64,000 bases of DNA from contig CAVTBD010000002.1 of assembly GCA_963732875.1 (NCBI GenBank), positions 2,232,001 to 2,296,000 on the forward strand, read 5' to 3'. A program made the translations under genes and the position numbers. Below the pieces are notes generated by a model that was given only the letters and a program-made list of their open reading frames with translations, did no database searches and was not told the DNA's origin. This document shows, in pieces, positions 43,346-51,304 of the stretch. This stretch comes from WHSO01 sp963732875. Lineage in GTDB: Bacteria > Pseudomonadota > Alphaproteobacteria > SMXQ01. The first letter of the stretch is position 1. The number at the start of each line of letters is the position of its first letter.

Positions 43346-44053
43346 ATGCCCGACATCAAGATCGCCGCTGCCGATGGCGGCAGCTTCTCCGCCTATCTCG
43401 CCAGGCCCGCAAAGACGCCCGCGCCCGGCATCCTCCTGATCCAGGAGATCTTCGGCGTGAACAAGGTCATGCGCGATCTCGCCGACGGCTACGCCAGGCA
43501 GGGTTACGTGGTCGCCTGTCCCGACCTGTTCTGGCGCATCGAGCCCGGCGTGCAGATCACCGACAAGAGCCAGGCCGAATGGGACAAGGCCTTCGACCTG
43601 ATGAACAAGTTCCTGGCCCTGTTCGAGAAGGGCGTCGCCGACCTGCAGGCGACCATCGCGCACCTGCGTAGCCTGCCCGACTGCAGCGGCAAGGTCGGTG
43701 TGGTCGGCTACTGCCTCGGCGGCTCGCTCGCCTATGCCTGCGCCACCAACCCGGGCGTCGCGACCGATGCGTCGGTCGGCTATTACCCGGTGCAGATCGA
43801 CGACTATCTTTCCTACGCCGGCAACATCGACAAGCCCGCCCTGTTCCACATCGCCGAGAAGGACGGCTTCTGCCCACCCGAATCCCAAGCGAAGATCAAG
43901 GAAGCGCTCGGCAAGAACCCCAACTGCACGGTGCACAGCTACGCCGGCGTCGATCACGCGTTCGCGCGCGAGGGCGGCGCCAATTTCAGCGCCGAGGCGG
44001 CCAGGCTCGCCAATGAGCGCACCGCGGCGTTCTTCAAGAAGAACCTCGCCTAG
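43346..44053 (+). CDS. Dienelactone hydrolase family protein
   Basis: A 235-residue alpha/beta-hydrolase with the complete DLH triad: nucleophile cysteine in VGVVGYCLGGSLAYA, aspartate in HIAEKDGFCPP and histidine in AGVDHAFAREG. Also seen: ILLIQEIFGVNKVMRDLADG near the N-terminus, which provides the family's glutamate. True dienelactone hydrolases act in chloroaromatic degradation, but most genomic homologues like this one are of unknown substrate. ATG 43346 follows GGGGAGACC. A quinone reductase gene follows by 13 bases. Confidence 0.88.
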   Translation: MPDIKIAAADGGSFSAYLARPAKTPAPGILLIQEIFGVNKVMRDLADGYARQGYVVACPDLFWRIEPGVQITDKSQAEWDKAFDLMNKFLALFEKGVADLQATIAHLRSLPDCSGKVGVVGYCLGGSLAYACATNPGVATDASVGYYPVQIDDYLSYAGNIDKPALFHIAEKDGFCPPESQAKIKEALGKNPNCTVHSYAGVDHAFAREGGANFSAEAARLANERTAAFFKKNLA

Positions 44054-44066
44054 GAGCTTTGTTGTC

Positions 44067-45041
44067 ATGGTAATGGCCGTCCGCGTTCACGACTACGGCG
44101 GGCCCGAAGCGCTCTCGATCGACGATGTCGATCCCGGCGTGCCCGGCCCGGGCCAAGCGTTGATCCGCCAAACGGCGGTCGGGCTCAACTACATCGACAC
44201 CTACCACCGCACCGGCCTCTACAAGCTGCCGTCGTTGCCCCACGCGCTTGGCGTCGAGGGCGCGGGCGTGGTGGAAGCGGTCGGCGACGGCGTAACAACG
44301 GTCAAGCCCGGCGACCGCATCGCCTACGGCTCGCTGCTTGGCGCCTATTGCGAGAAGCGCGTGGTGCCGGCCGACCGCCTCCTGAAGCTGCCCAACGCGA
44401 TCGCGGACGAGACCGCGGCGGCGATCATGCTCAAGGGCATGACCGCGCGCTACCTGCTGCGCGTCACCTACCCCGTCAAGAAGGGCGACACGGTGCTGAT
44501 CCATGCCGCCGCCGGCGGCGTCGGCCTGATCGCCTGCCAGTGGGCGAAGCATCTCGGCGCGACCGTGATCGGCACCGTGGGCTCGCCGGAGAAGGCCGCG
44601 CTTGCCACGGCGCATGGCTGCGACCACACGATAAACTATACGCGCGAGAATTTCGTCGAGCGCGTCAAGGAGATCACCGGCGGCAAGGGCGTACCCGTGG
44701 TCTACGACGCGGTCGGCAAGGATACCTGGGACGGCTCGCTCGATTGCCTGCGCCCGCTCGGCATGATGGTGAGCTTCGGCAACGCCTCGGGCCCGGTACC
44801 ACCCATCTCGATCCTGACGCTAAGCCAGAAGGGCTCGTTGTTCCTGACGCGCCCGACGCTCGCGCACTACATCATCACACGCGCCCAGTACGAGGAAACC
44901 GCGCTCGACCTGTTCGACGTGGTGGCAAGTGGCGCCGTGAAGATCGAGATCAACCAGCGCTATGCGCTCAAGGACGTGGCACAGGCGCATCGCGACCTCG
45001 AGGCGCGCAAGACCACCGGCTCGACGGTGCTGATCCCGTAA
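44067..45041 (+). CDS. NADPH:quinone oxidoreductase (MDR family, Qor-like)
   Basis: A 324-residue zinc-free medium-chain reductase. Seen: GLNYIDTYHRTGLYKLP, the GVEGAGVVEAVGDGV barrel, the NADPH-binding AAAGGVGLIACQWAKHLGA, the YDAVGKDTWD segment and the C-terminal ARKTTGSTVLIP. This set is close to E. coli QorA, which reduces quinones by one electron or enals. ATG 44067 follows TAGGAG; a second ATG lies two codons on. It probably shares a transcript with the dienelactone hydrolase. A strong bidirectional terminator follows. Confidence 0.9.
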   Translation: MVMAVRVHDYGGPEALSIDDVDPGVPGPGQALIRQTAVGLNYIDTYHRTGLYKLPSLPHALGVEGAGVVEAVGDGVTTVKPGDRIAYGSLLGAYCEKRVVPADRLLKLPNAIADETAAAIMLKGMTARYLLRVTYPVKKGDTVLIHAAAGGVGLIACQWAKHLGATVIGTVGSPEKAALATAHGCDHTINYTRENFVERVKEITGGKGVPVVYDAVGKDTWDGSLDCLRPLGMMVSFGNASGPVPPISILTLSQKGSLFLTRPTLAHYIITRAQYEETALDLFDVVASGAVKIEINQRYALKDVAQAHRDLEARKTTGSTVLIP

Positions 45042-45065
45042 CTTGAAAGATAGCGCACAAAGCAA

Positions 45066-45096
45066 AAGCGGCGGGAATATCCCGCCGCTTTTTTCG
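45066..45096. terminator. Bidirectional terminator between quinone reductase and rho
   Basis: AAGCGGCGGGA / TCCCGCCGCTT (10-11 bp) around a 3-4-base loop, with TTTTT on the plus side and, on the minus strand, the complement of the upstream A-run (CAAAAG). It can serve both convergent genes. Confidence 0.9.
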
Positions 45097-45112
45097 TTCC
45101 GCCGTCCGCCGG

Positions 45113-46366
45113 TCAGGTATTCATCGGCTGGAAGAAGTCGTTGTTGGTCTTCGACGACTTGAGCTTGTCGAGCAGGAACTCCATCGCGTCGGTGACGCCC
45201 ATCGGCATGAGGATGCGGCGCAGCACCCACATCTTCGACAGCGTGCCCTGGTCGACCAGCAGCTCTTCCTTGCGGGTGCCCGACTTGGTGATGTCGATGC
45301 CCGGGAAGGTGCGCTTGTCGGTGAGCTTGCGGTCGAGGATGATTTCCGAGTTACCGGTGCCCTTGAACTCCTCGAAGATCACCTCGTCCATGCGCGAGCC
45401 GGTGTCGATCAGCGCGGTCGCGATGATGGTGAGCGATCCGCCCTCCTCGATGTTGCGCGCCGCGCCGAAGAACCGCTTCGGGCGCTGCAGGGCGTTGGCG
45501 TCGACGCCACCCGTCAGTACCTTGCCCGACGACGGCACCACGGTGTTGTAGGCGCGCGCAAGACGGGTGATCGAATCGAGCAGGATCACCACGTCGCGCT
45601 TGTGCTCGACCAGGCGCTTCGCCTTCTCGATGACCATCTCGGCGACCTGCACGTGGCGCGTGGCCGGCTCGTCGAAGGTGGAGCTGACCACCTCGCCGTT
45701 CACCGTGCGCGCCATGTCGGTCACTTCCTCCGGACGCTCGTCGATCAGCAGCACGAGCAGGTAGCATTCGGGATGATTCTTCGCGATCGAATGCGCGATG
45801 TTCTGCAGCATCATGGTCTTGCCGGTGCGCGGCGGTGCCACGATCAGCGCGCGCTGGCCCTTGCCGACCGGGCAGATCAGGTCGATGACGCGCGGCGTCA
45901 GGTCCTTCGACGGTTCCTCGATCTCCATTTTGAGGCGCGTGTCGGGATAGAGCGGCGTCAGGTTGTCGAAGTTGATGCGGTGGCGCACCTCGTCGGGCTC
46001 GCCGAAGTTGATCTTGTTGACCTTGAGCAGCGCGAAATAGCGCTCGCCGTCCTTGGGGGCGCGAATCTGGCCTTCCACCGAATCGCCGGTGCGCAGGCTG
46101 AAGCGGCGCACCTGGCTCGGCGAGACGTAGATGTCGTCGGGACCGGGCAGGTAGTTGGCCTCGGGCGAGCGCAGGAAGCCGAACCCGTCCTGCAGTATCT
46201 CGAGCACGCCGGTACCGGAGATCGGCGTGTCGTTGTCTGCCAGCGCCTTCAGGATCGCGAACATCATGTCCTGCTTGCGGAGCGTGGACGCGTTCTCGAT
46301 CTGCAGGTCTTCGGCGACGGCGAGCAGGTCGGCGGGTGATTTCTGTTTCAGTTCCTGGAGATTCAT
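45113..46366 (-). CDS. rho: Transcription termination factor Rho
   Basis: A 417-residue hexameric RNA helicase. Seen: the N-terminal MNLQELKQKSPADLL, the cold-shock RNA-binding domain (GILEILQDGFGFLRSPEANYLPG-like), the P-loop IVAPPRTGKTMMLQN, the Walker B LVLLIDERPEEVTDM, the Q-loop/R-loop region and the R-finger end. No insertion is present in the N-terminal domain. Length is normal. The gene is in the conserved order hemE-hemH-hemJ-rho. Confidence 0.97.
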   Translation of the reverse strand: MNLQELKQKSPADLLAVAEDLQIENASTLRKQDMMFAILKALADNDTPISGTGVLEILQDGFGFLRSPEANYLPGPDDIYVSPSQVRRFSLRTGDSVEGQIRAPKDGERYFALLKVNKINFGEPDEVRHRINFDNLTPLYPDTRLKMEIEEPSKDLTPRVIDLICPVGKGQRALIVAPPRTGKTMMLQNIAHSIAKNHPECYLLVLLIDERPEEVTDMARTVNGEVVSSTFDEPATRHVQVAEMVIEKAKRLVEHKRDVVILLDSITRLARAYNTVVPSSGKVLTGGVDANALQRPKRFFGAARNIEEGGSLTIIATALIDTGSRMDEVIFEEFKGTGNSEIILDRKLTDKRTFPGIDITKSGTRKEELLVDQGTLSKMWVLRRILMPMGVTDAMEFLLDKLKSSKTNNDFFQPMNT

Positions 46367-46631
46367 GGCGGGTACGTTCGGGCTATGGAGGGGGAGAGGG
46401 GGACGGGCACTGCGGGAAAGAGACCTTCAACCGGATGCTGCCGGCCGCTTCCGCGGATGCATGACGCCTGTTGGGGGAAACGGCTGGGCTGGCTGAAGGG
46501 AAATCGCGCGGGCCCGCGCGCATGTAAGGATGTTCTCCTTTAGCCGAAAAGGCCCGCCCAAGTCAAACGCCGAATAAAAAACGGTGATTTATCCCTTTTT
46601 ACATGGTTTGCGACCGCGCCCGGCGGCCGGC
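46367..46631 (-). promoter_or_regulatory. rho leader and promoter region
   Basis: 265 bases without a gene. Seen: purine-rich tracts before rho (plus-strand GGAGGGGGAGAGGGGG at about 46386-46402 is C/T-rich on the rho strand), a GC-rich hairpin CGCGCGGGCCCGCGCG near 46506-46522, and an A-rich block near 46568-46602. Rho genes often have autoregulated leaders; nothing here proves one. Confidence 0.4.
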
Positions 46632-46710
46632 CTAGTGGAGCGAATTTGACATTTGATCCCCCACTTGCGGCAAGCGCCGTATCAAATATCAAATTCATAA
46701 GCTCCACTAG
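46632..46710. repeat. Palindromic element, CTAGTGG family, copy 1
   Basis: A 79-bp imperfect palindrome: CTAGTGGAGC (46632-46641) ends against GCTCCACTAG (46701-46710), and inside AATTTGACATTTGAT pairs with ATCAAATATCAAATT. Copy 2 follows 13 bases later with the same CTAGTGG termini but different inner arms. Confidence 0.85.
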
Positions 46711-46723
46711 AATCAAATAGTTG

Positions 46724-46800
46724 CTAGTGGTCATTTTGATTCCGACATTTGCTCTCGAGCTGGCCGCGGCGGGACGCAAATGTCGAAATCGGACCACTAG
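46724..46800. repeat. Palindromic element, CTAGTGG family, copy 2
   Basis: A 77-bp palindrome: CTAGTGGTC (46724-46732) against GACCACTAG (46792-46800), and inside GATT-CCGACATTTGC pairs with GCAAATGTCGAAATC. The terminal CTAG contains the TAG stop codon of hemJ on the minus strand. Termini beginning with CTAG are reminiscent of elements that insert at CTAG. Confidence 0.88.
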
Positions 46801-47246
46801 AACGGCCGCACGATCACCATGATCACGATCACCACCATGATCGCCGCCGGCACCTCGTTCATGATGCGGTAAAAGCGCGCCGTGCGGCGGTTGCGGTCGG
46901 CCTCGAAGTCCTTGCGCCAGCGCGCCGCGAACATGTGCAGCACCACCAGAACCGCCACCAGGGCGAGCTTGACGTGGATCCAGCCGTCCTGCCATTCGAT
47001 CACGCCCGGCGTCGCCAGCAGGAGCCCGCCGAAGACGAGTGTCGCGATCATAGCCGGGTTCATGATGCCGCGCAGCAGGCGGCACTCCATCACCTTCAGC
47101 ATCTCCGAGCGGTCGGAGCCGGCGGGGGTGTCGGCGTGATAGACGAACAGGCGCGGCAGGTACAGGAATGCCGCCATCCAGGCGATCACGCTGATGACAT
47201 GCAGCGCCTTGATCCAGGGGTAGAGGTTGACCAGGGTATCGCCCAT
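46797..47246 (-). CDS. hemJ: Protoporphyrinogen oxidase HemJ
   Basis: A 149-residue integral membrane protein that oxidises protoporphyrinogen IX, the penultimate heme step, in many Gram-negatives lacking HemG/HemY. Seen: four hydrophobic segments, the conserved histidine in IKALHVISVIAWMAAFLYLP, FVYHA, the GLLLATPGV-EWQDGWIHVKLALV segment with the conserved lysine, and R(Y)RIMNEVPAA. Length is normal. The stop codon is supplied by a palindromic repeat, so the C-terminus (VIVRPF) may be slightly altered. It follows hemH by 15 bases. Confidence 0.93.
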   Translation of the reverse strand: MGDTLVNLYPWIKALHVISVIAWMAAFLYLPRLFVYHADTPAGSDRSEMLKVMECRLLRGIMNPAMIATLVFGGLLLATPGVIEWQDGWIHVKLALVAVLVVLHMFAARWRKDFEADRNRRTARFYRIMNEVPAAIMVVIVIMVIVRPF

Positions 47247-47261
47247 CGGGTCCTCCGGTTG

Positions 47262-48356
47262 TTATTCCGTTACCGAAATGGCTTGTCCGGCGAGCGCGCA
47301 GCGTCCCGTCGATTGCGGACAAACCCTTGATGTATTGCAGTTTTTTGCGCCGCACAGGATGTCGTCCCGGCCGGCCCCGACCACGGCAAGCCGCGCGAGG
47401 CCATCGATAAAGGCGGTATCGGCGGCCACCGCCGGCACCCGCACATAGGCGGGCACGCCCGTCTTTTCGGCGAGATGCCGGTACTCGATGTCAAGTTCCA
47501 CCAGGGTTTCGGAATGCTCGGACACGAACGCGACCGGCACCACCACCACGGCGCGCCCGTCGCCGCCGGCGCGCGCGATCTCGGCATCGGTAGCGGGCCC
47601 GATCCATTCGAGCGGCCCGACCCGCGACTGGTAGCAGATGACGGTCTCGACGTCGTCGCCGAGCGTGCCCGACCCACGCAGCGCCTCTACGATGGCCGTG
47701 ACCGAACGCTCCACCTGCCACTGGTAAGGATCGCCCGAGGCAATCACGCGCCTGGGCAGGCCATGGGCCGAAAACAGCACGCGCAGCCGCTTTCCCGGCG
47801 CCTGCGTACGGGCGTTGGCAATCCCGGCAGCTGTCAGTCGCGCCATAGCATCGACAAAACCCGGTGCGTCCGGATAGCAGCACACGGTCGCTGTCGGCGC
47901 CGTGATTCCGGCCGCGGCCGTAACTCCCATCCAGTCCGTGACCGAAGAGCCGGTGGTGGTGGTCGAATATTGCGGATAGAGCGGCAGCAGCACGACCCGC
48001 TCGGACGCGAACGCCGCGACTTCGCGTGCCGCCTCGGCGGCGAATGGATGCCAGTAGCGCATCGCCACCGCCACGTGCCAGTCGTGTTCCGGTGCCATGC
48101 GGTGAAGCGCTGCCGCCAGTGCCCCCGCCTGTTCGCGGGTGAGTTCCAGGATCGGTGAGCGCCCGCCAATCTTCGCGTAGATGTCACGCGCGACCGGCGC
48201 ACGGCGCGACGAGATCAGCCGTGCCAGCAGCCAGCGGACCGGACCGGGTGCGGCAATGATGGCGGGATCGGAGAACAGGTTGCGCAGGAACGGCTTGACT
48301 GCGGCCGGGCTGTCGGGCCCACCCAGGTTGAACAGCACGACCGCGATACGGCTCAT
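47262..48356 (-). CDS. hemH: Ferrochelatase
   Basis: A 364-residue enzyme that inserts Fe(II) into protoporphyrin IX. Seen: VVLFNLGGPDSPAAVKPFL, the LLPLYPQYSTTTTGS motif, the catalytic histidine in LFSAHGLPRRVI, ICYQSRVGPLEWIGP and VPVAFVSEHSETLVELDIEY. The C-terminal tail CGAKNCNTSRVCPQSTGRC has four cysteines, as in ferrochelatases that carry a [2Fe-2S] cluster (known in Caulobacter and mycobacteria). Start overlaps the hemE stop as ATGA, so the two are coupled. Confidence 0.95.
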   Translation of the reverse strand: MSRIAVVLFNLGGPDSPAAVKPFLRNLFSDPAIIAAPGPVRWLLARLISSRRAPVARDIYAKIGGRSPILELTREQAGALAAALHRMAPEHDWHVAVAMRYWHPFAAEAAREVAAFASERVVLLPLYPQYSTTTTGSSVTDWMGVTAAAGITAPTATVCCYPDAPGFVDAMARLTAAGIANARTQAPGKRLRVLFSAHGLPRRVIASGDPYQWQVERSVTAIVEALRGSGTLGDDVETVICYQSRVGPLEWIGPATDAEIARAGGDGRAVVVVPVAFVSEHSETLVELDIEYRHLAEKTGVPAYVRVPAVAADTAFIDGLARLAVVGAGRDDILCGAKNCNTSRVCPQSTGRCALAGQAISVTE

Positions 48357-49390
48357 GCCGTGCTGCCCTCGCGTACGCAGGCGACCAACTCGGCGACATG
48401 CTCGGGCGGTGTTTGCGGCAGCACGCCATGGCCGAGATTGAACACGAACGGCCCCTTGCCAAGCTTGTCGCAGATATCACGCGCCGCCGTGGTCATGGCC
48501 TCGCCGCCCGTCAGCAGCAGCACCGGATCGAGATTGCCCTGCACGGCCACACTCCGTTGCAGCGCCCGCGCGGCCCAGTCGAGCGGTACACAAGGATCGA
48601 TCGACACCGCGGCAACCCCGGTCTCACGCGCAAACGGCTCATAGAGCACGCCGACGCTCTTGGGAAAGCCGATCACCGGCACATCGGGATAGGCCGCATG
48701 CACGCGCTCGATAATGGCGCGGATCGGCTTGATCGACCATTCCCAGAACGCCCGGTCGGGGAGAACGCCGGCCCAGCTGTCGAAAATCTGCAGCACCTCG
48801 GCACCGGCCTCCACCTGCATCACCAGATGCCCCGCCACCGCGTCCACCAGTACGTCGATCAGCTTTCCGAAGCCATCCGGATCGCCATAGGCCCAGCCCT
48901 TGACCCTGGTGAACTCACGCGACGATCCACCCTCGACCATGTAGGTGGCGAGCGTCCACGGCGCGCCGCAGAAGCCGATCAGTGCCGTCTCCCCGGGCAA
49001 CATGGCGGCGACCTCGCGCAGGGTCTGGTAGACCGGCACCAGGTGCTCCGCCATGCGATCGTGCGACAATTGGGCCACAGCCTCCGGTCCCGACAGCGGC
49101 TCCAGCACCGGCCCCTTACCCTCGACGAACGTGACCTTCTGGCCGAGAGCATCCGGGATCACCAGAATATCCGAGAACACGATCGCGCCATCCATGGCGA
49201 AGCGCCGCACCGGCTGCAGGGTCGCCTCGACGGCGAGCGCCGGCGTGTAGCAGAAATCCAGGAAGTCACGTGCCTTCGACCGCACGGTGCGGTATTCCGG
49301 CAGATAGCGCCCCGCCTGGCGCATCAGCCAGATGGGCGGCACGTCGAGCGTCTCGCCTGCGAGCGCCCTCAGAAGTGGCTTGGTCGTCAC
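48353..49390 (-). CDS. hemE: Uroporphyrinogen decarboxylase
   Basis: A 345-residue TIM-barrel enzyme converting uroporphyrinogen III to coproporphyrinogen III. Seen: the N-terminal PPIWLMRQAGRYLPEYR, FSDILVIPDALG, GFCGAPWTLATYM, QIFDSWAG and the final HGVLPQTPPEHV. All substrate-binding residues are present. First gene of the leftward hemE-hemH-hemJ operon. In Caulobacter and several relatives the gene beside hemE at its 5' side is the replication origin; the gap here (49391-49822) fits. Confidence 0.96.
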   Translation of the reverse strand: MTTKPLLRALAGETLDVPPIWLMRQAGRYLPEYRTVRSKARDFLDFCYTPALAVEATLQPVRRFAMDGAIVFSDILVIPDALGQKVTFVEGKGPVLEPLSGPEAVAQLSHDRMAEHLVPVYQTLREVAAMLPGETALIGFCGAPWTLATYMVEGGSSREFTRVKGWAYGDPDGFGKLIDVLVDAVAGHLVMQVEAGAEVLQIFDSWAGVLPDRAFWEWSIKPIRAIIERVHAAYPDVPVIGFPKSVGVLYEPFARETGVAAVSIDPCVPLDWAARALQRSVAVQGNLDPVLLLTGGEAMTTAARDICDKLGKGPFVFNLGHGVLPQTPPEHVAELVACVREGSTA

Positions 49391-49618
49391 CAGTCGCGAT
49401 CCTTTGGATGCACTTCTATCTCTATAAATGAATCCTTTAAAGAAAAGGATGTTGTGGTTGTTGGGGGGTGGAGAGTCGGGGATTAACGGGTGCGCACAGA
49501 TAGATGGGGAGGTGAGGAGACTTCACCCGGATGTGGCCGGAGTTGGGGATGGGTGGGCGCAGAAATCCGTATAACGGCGTGTGCTCTCATTCCTGTTCTT
49601 CCGGCAAGACGGGGATTA

Positions 49619-49627
49619 GGTGGATAA
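49619..49627 (-). promoter_or_regulatory. DnaA-box-like sequence 1
   Basis: GGTGGATAA, complement TTATCCACC: one mismatch to TTATCCACA. Confidence 0.5.
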
Positions 49628-49738
49628 GGAGTTCCCGGACCTGTTTCTCCCCGTTGTTCACGCAGTTCCCGTCGCGGCTTTCACAGGAGCGGAAACGCGG
49701 AATCGAATCGCGGCGCCCGGGCATCGATTGAGACCCCC

Positions 49739-49747
49739 TGTGCATAA
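49739..49747 (-). promoter_or_regulatory. DnaA box 2
   Basis: TGTGCATAA, complement TTATGCACA: a perfect match to the consensus TTATNCACA. Confidence 0.65.
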
Positions 49748-49798
49748 TGACGGCCTTGTCCCCGCTTCCGCCTGTCCAGAACGCGGGTTATCGTGCCG

Positions 49799-49807
49799 TT
49801 TTACACA
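49799..49807 (+). promoter_or_regulatory. DnaA-box-like sequence 3
   Basis: TTTTACACA, matching TTWTNCACA. It lies 16 bases before the maf start codon. Confidence 0.5.
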
Positions 49808-49822
49808 GGACCACCGCCCACC

Positions 49823-50452
49823 ATGAGTGCCGCCGACACGCCCGTTTCCACCACCGCACCCGCCGTCGTGCTGGCCTCCGCCAGTACCGTGCGTGCGCGC
49901 CTGTTGCAAGCGGCCGGCGTGCCGTTCACGGTGGCCGCGGCCCATATCGACGAGGACGAGATCAAACGCGCCCACCGCGCCGAGGGCGCCGTTGCCCTCG
50001 ACGCCGCAACTGCGCTTGCGGAAATGAAGGCGCGCCGCATCGCCGCCGCGCATCCCGGCACGCTCGTGATCGGCGCCGACCAGATCCTGACCTTGGGGCC
50101 CGAATGGTTTGACAAGCCCGCCGACATGGCCCATGCCAAGGCCCACCTGCGAACGCTCTCGGGCCAGGTCCACGGGCTCGCCACCGCCGCCGTGGTGGTC
50201 CGCGATGGCGAGCGCATCTGGCATCATGCGGCGACGCCGAGACTGACCATGCGACCCCTGAGAGACGCCTTCATCGACGAATATCTCGCCCGTGTTGGCG
50301 ACGACGCGCTCGCTTCGGTCGGGGCCTATCACCTCGAAGGCCTCGGCGCGCAGCTGTTCGCGCGTGTCGACGGTGACTTCTTCACCGTCCTTGGCCTGCC
50401 GCTGCTAGCGCTGCTCGCGTTCCTGCGCGAGCACAGGGTGATACCGTCATGA
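49823..50452 (+). CDS. maf: Maf-family nucleotide pyrophosphatase
   Basis: A 209-residue Maf/ham1-superfamily protein; members hydrolyse non-canonical or UTP/dTTP nucleotides and are linked to septum inhibition. Seen: VVLASASTVRARLLQAAGVPF, the ALAEMKA-R helix, VIGADQILTLG, LRTLSGQVHGLATA and VGAYHLEGLGAQLF. The S-R/S-T variation suggests the YceF/YhdE-like diverged branch common before aroE in alphaproteobacteria. ATG 49823 is chosen over an in-frame ATG ten codons upstream because AGGA is spaced suitably and the frame start resembles relatives. Overlaps aroE as ATGA. Confidence 0.9.
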   Translation: MSAADTPVSTTAPAVVLASASTVRARLLQAAGVPFTVAAAHIDEDEIKRAHRAEGAVALDAATALAEMKARRIAAAHPGTLVIGADQILTLGPEWFDKPADMAHAKAHLRTLSGQVHGLATAAVVVRDGERIWHHAATPRLTMRPLRDAFIDEYLARVGDDALASVGAYHLEGLGAQLFARVDGDFFTVLGLPLLALLAFLREHRVIPS

Positions 50453-51303
50453 CCGCGCAGATGATCTCGGGCCGCGCGAAGCTCGCCGGCGTGTTCGGCT
50501 GGCCGGTTGGCCATTCGCTCTCGCCACGCCTGCACAACTACTGGCTTGCCGAGCACGGCATCGACGGCGCCTACGTGCCGCTCGCGGTCGCGCCCGAGCA
50601 TCTGGCCCAGGCGCTGCGCATGCTGCCGCTGATGGGATTCCGCGGCGCCAACGTCACCGTGCCCCACAAGGAGGCCGCGCTGCGTGCCGTCGACAAGGTG
50701 GACGCGGCGGCGCGCCGCATCGGTGCGGTCAATACCGTGATCGTCGGCGACGATGGTGCCCTCACCGGCACCAATACCGACGGCATCGGCTTCATGGCGC
50801 ATCTTGCGGCAAGCGTGCCTGGCTACAATCCAGCGCGCGGACCCGCTGTGGTGATCGGCGCGGGCGGCGCCGCGCGCGCCGCCGCGGTCGCCCTGCTCGA
50901 TGCCGGTGTGCCGGAACTGCGCCTCGTCAACCGCACGCTGGCCCGCGCCGAGGCGCTGGCCGAAACCCTCGGTCCCCGCGTACGCGTGGTGGATTGGGCC
51001 GGGCGCGGGCGCACGCTCGCCGACGCCGGCCTCGTGGTCAACACCACCACCCAGGGCATGACCGGCCAGCCGCCGCTGGTTCTCGATCTCAAGGCATTGC
51101 CGGCGGAGGCGGTGGTCTACGACATCGTCTACGCGCCGCTCGAAACGCCGCTCCTGAAAGCGGCGCGCGCGCGCGGCAATCCGACCGTGGACGGGCTCGG
51201 CATGCTGCTGCACCAGGCGGTGCCGGGCTTTGCCGCATGGTTCGGCGTGACGCCCGAGGTCACGCCGGCGCTCCGCGCCCACGTGCTGGCCGGGGCCGGC
51301 TGA
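50449..51303 (+). CDS. aroE: Shikimate dehydrogenase
   Basis: A 284-residue NADPH enzyme of the chorismate pathway. Seen: GVFGWPVGHSLSPRLHNYWL for shikimate binding, FRGANVTVPHKEAAL with the catalytic lysine, GTNTDGIGFM with the partner aspartate, the nucleotide-binding VIGAGGAARAAAVALL with LVNRTLARAE, and DGLGMLLHQA. Starts within the maf stop and is followed by coaE two bases after its own stop: a tight maf-aroE-coaE-dnaQ operon. Confidence 0.96.
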   Translation: MTAQMISGRAKLAGVFGWPVGHSLSPRLHNYWLAEHGIDGAYVPLAVAPEHLAQALRMLPLMGFRGANVTVPHKEAALRAVDKVDAAARRIGAVNTVIVGDDGALTGTNTDGIGFMAHLAASVPGYNPARGPAVVIGAGGAARAAAVALLDAGVPELRLVNRTLARAEALAETLGPRVRVVDWAGRGRTLADAGLVVNTTTQGMTGQPPLVLDLKALPAEAVVYDIVYAPLETPLLKAARARGNPTVDGLGMLLHQAVPGFAAWFGVTPEVTPALRAHVLAGAG

Positions 51304-51304
51304 C

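Larger units (their letters stand above)
49391..49822. other. Probable chromosomal replication origin region (hemE-maf intergenic)
   Basis: 432 bases without a gene between divergent hemE and maf. Seen: three DnaA-box-like sequences (49619, 49739, 49799), an AT-rich block at about 49418-49450 (CTATAAATGAATCCTTTAAAG) that could unwind, a TTAAC half site (GGGATTAACGGG near 49479), and G-rich strand bias downstream. Genes on both sides point away. Known: oriC lies at hemE in Caulobacter and other alphaproteobacteria, and parS sites lie within about 10-15 kb of it, as here. The region also has to hold the promoters of hemE and maf, so origin function is an inference. Confidence 0.6.

Noticed and set aside
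49391..49822. CtrA full sites (TTAA-N7-TTAA) in the candidate origin
   Set aside because: Only half sites occur.
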